DNA of 6,930 nt from Chloroflexota bacterium (GTDB lineage Bacteria > Chloroflexota > Chloroflexia > Thermomicrobiales > UBA6265). The stretch covers positions 1 through 6,930 of the forward strand of contig JAEVYR010000034.1 in the NCBI GenBank assembly GCA_023392645.1, written 5' to 3'. Made by a program: the position numbers and the translations under genes. Shown here one piece after another: positions 5,948 through 6,930 of the stretch (positions within the stretch are counted from its first letter, which is position 1; each line of letters opens with the position of its first letter). The notes below the pieces were generated by a model. That model did not search any database and was not told where the DNA came from. It saw only the letters and a list, made by a program, of their open reading frames with translations.

Positions 5948-6916
5948 GTGACTCGAACACCCGCGATACGTATGGCCCTGCTGGCCATTGCCCTGCTGTT
6001 GTCCGCCATTCCGATGGGTGCCGGAACCGCCGCCGCCCAGGACGGCACTCCCGCCCCCAGCGGGGAGACCGAGCTCGCGCCGCAGCTCCCGGCGGTCGAC
6101 CTGCCGACCATGAATGCGATGAGCTACACGTTCGAGCTCGATTCGTCGTGGAACGGCTCGGGCAGCACCCCCACCGCCCTCCCCGTCTACCGCTTCAGCG
6201 GCAAGACCTACACCGAAGATGAGGTGAAGCAGGTCGCCGAGACGCTCGACGTCGGCGACGAGGTGACCTCGCAGGGCGAGGGCACCTTCACCGTTACCGG
6301 CAACGGCAGCCTCTACACGACGCCCGGGATGCTCCAGTACGTCTCGGACGCCGAGGTCGACGCCGGCGCGGAGATGCCGTCCGACGAATCGGCGATCGCG
6401 GCGGCGCGCGAATGGCTGCGCACCACCAACCTGCTTCCCGCGAACATCGGCGAGGGCGAGATCGCGGCCCGCATCGCCTCGCCGGCGCGGCTTGTGGTCG
6501 CGTTCAAGCCGGCAAATCCGTCGCCGCTGCTGTCGTCGACGCCGGGCATCACCGTGACGGTCGGGCCGGGCAACGCCGTGCTCGAGGCCCGGTTGGCGTG
6601 GGCGGAGATCACCGAAGGCGACATGTACCGCCTGCGGGGCGAGGAAGACGCCTTCGAGATGGTCGCGTCACGGCAGTCGTACCTGAATCTCACCCTGCCG
6701 CAGGAGCAATTTCCGCAAGGGTCCACCATCACGGGCAGCGCGAGCTACGATTCCGTGTCGATCGCATGGACCACATCGGGCGTGATGGGCGACCTGCAAT
6801 TCCTGCAACCGGTCTACGTCTTCACCGGCACCTTCACGCCGGCCGAGGGCGACGGAACCTTCCCCATCATGGCTTACGTGCCGGCGATCTTCACTGGTCT
6901 CCAGCCAGTCGGCTGA
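5948..6916 (+). CDS. Secreted protein of unknown function
   Basis: Protein of 322 residues with a classical Sec signal peptide: a basic N-terminus, a hydrophobic core (about 9-22) and a likely type I cleavage after TAAA (27-30), leaving a mature start QDGTPAP. There is no lipobox cysteine. A Pro/Thr/Glu-rich stretch (about 31-55) leads into two mixed alpha/beta units. The second (about 145-322) contains a helix AIAAAREWLRTTNLLP, strands around VVAFKP and GITVTVGPGNAV, YRLRGEEDAFEMV, and a closing FLQPVYVFTGTF...MAYVPAI. This layout loosely recalls extracytoplasmic sensor or regulatory domains of the YycI type, but I could not assign it to a family with confidence. GAGGAG (5934-5939), eight bases before the GTG, decides the start over the ATG at 5972, which would shorten the signal peptide's basic region. 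It starts 24 bases after the end of the UVR-encoding stretch, so it is probably in the same transcript. The TGA lies 14 bases from the window end. Confidence 0.75.
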   Translation: MTRTPAIRMALLAIALLLSAIPMGAGTAAAQDGTPAPSGETELAPQLPAVDLPTMNAMSYTFELDSSWNGSGSTPTALPVYRFSGKTYTEDEVKQVAETLDVGDEVTSQGEGTFTVTGNGSLYTTPGMLQYVSDAEVDAGAEMPSDESAIAAAREWLRTTNLLPANIGEGEIAARIASPARLVVAFKPANPSPLLSSTPGITVTVGPGNAVLEARLAWAEITEGDMYRLRGEEDAFEMVASRQSYLNLTLPQEQFPQGSTITGSASYDSVSIAWTTSGVMGDLQFLQPVYVFTGTFTPAEGDGTFPIMAYVPAIFTGLQPVG

Positions 6917-6930
6917 CGACAGTTCGAGAG

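Overview
The window is high-GC DNA with GTG/ATG starts and purine-rich Shine-Dalgarno sites. The secreted protein at the right end begins its mature part with 'AQDGTP', and one protein has a short membrane anchor, a Pro/Thr/Ala/Glu linker and an SH3b domain. Together these suggest a Chloroflexota bacterium, possibly of the Thermomicrobia/Sphaerobacter type. That placement is an inference from style and not from a marker gene. This is ordinary chromosomal housekeeping territory: I see no insertion sequence, phage gene, CRISPR array, tRNA or rRNA.

Layout. The left edge holds the first 24 codons of nusA on the minus strand, with a near-perfect ribosome binding site. Behind it lies a roughly 360-base divergent control region carrying an extended -10 element for nusA, two adjacent inverted repeats in the presumed nusA leader, and a possible promoter facing right. 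Rightward from there come a membrane-anchored SH3b protein (435-1007) and the prephenate dehydrogenase gene tyrA (1049-2056), probably co-transcribed. A single minus-strand gene of unknown function (2132-2638) converges on tyrA. A second rightward group follows: a small two-helix membrane protein (2729-3190), a Nudix-fold protein with a ruined catalytic box (3234-3902), uvrB starting two bases after it (3905), and a secreted protein of unknown function (5948-6916).

The most notable observation is in uvrB. The reading frame meets an in-frame TAG at 5762-5764, after residue 619, exactly at the linker before the C-terminal UVR domain. The frame then continues without further damage for 52 codons that encode a textbook UVR (UvrC-contacting) helical hairpin, ending at a TGA at 5921-5923. 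The window therefore encodes either a UvrB lacking its UVR domain, a two-piece UvrB, a readthrough product, or a gene with one erroneous or mutant base. TAG ends two other genes here, so a genome-wide TAG reassignment is unlikely. The upstream neighbour, translationally coupled to uvrB, appears to be a catalytically dead Nudix protein, which is the second point worth following up.
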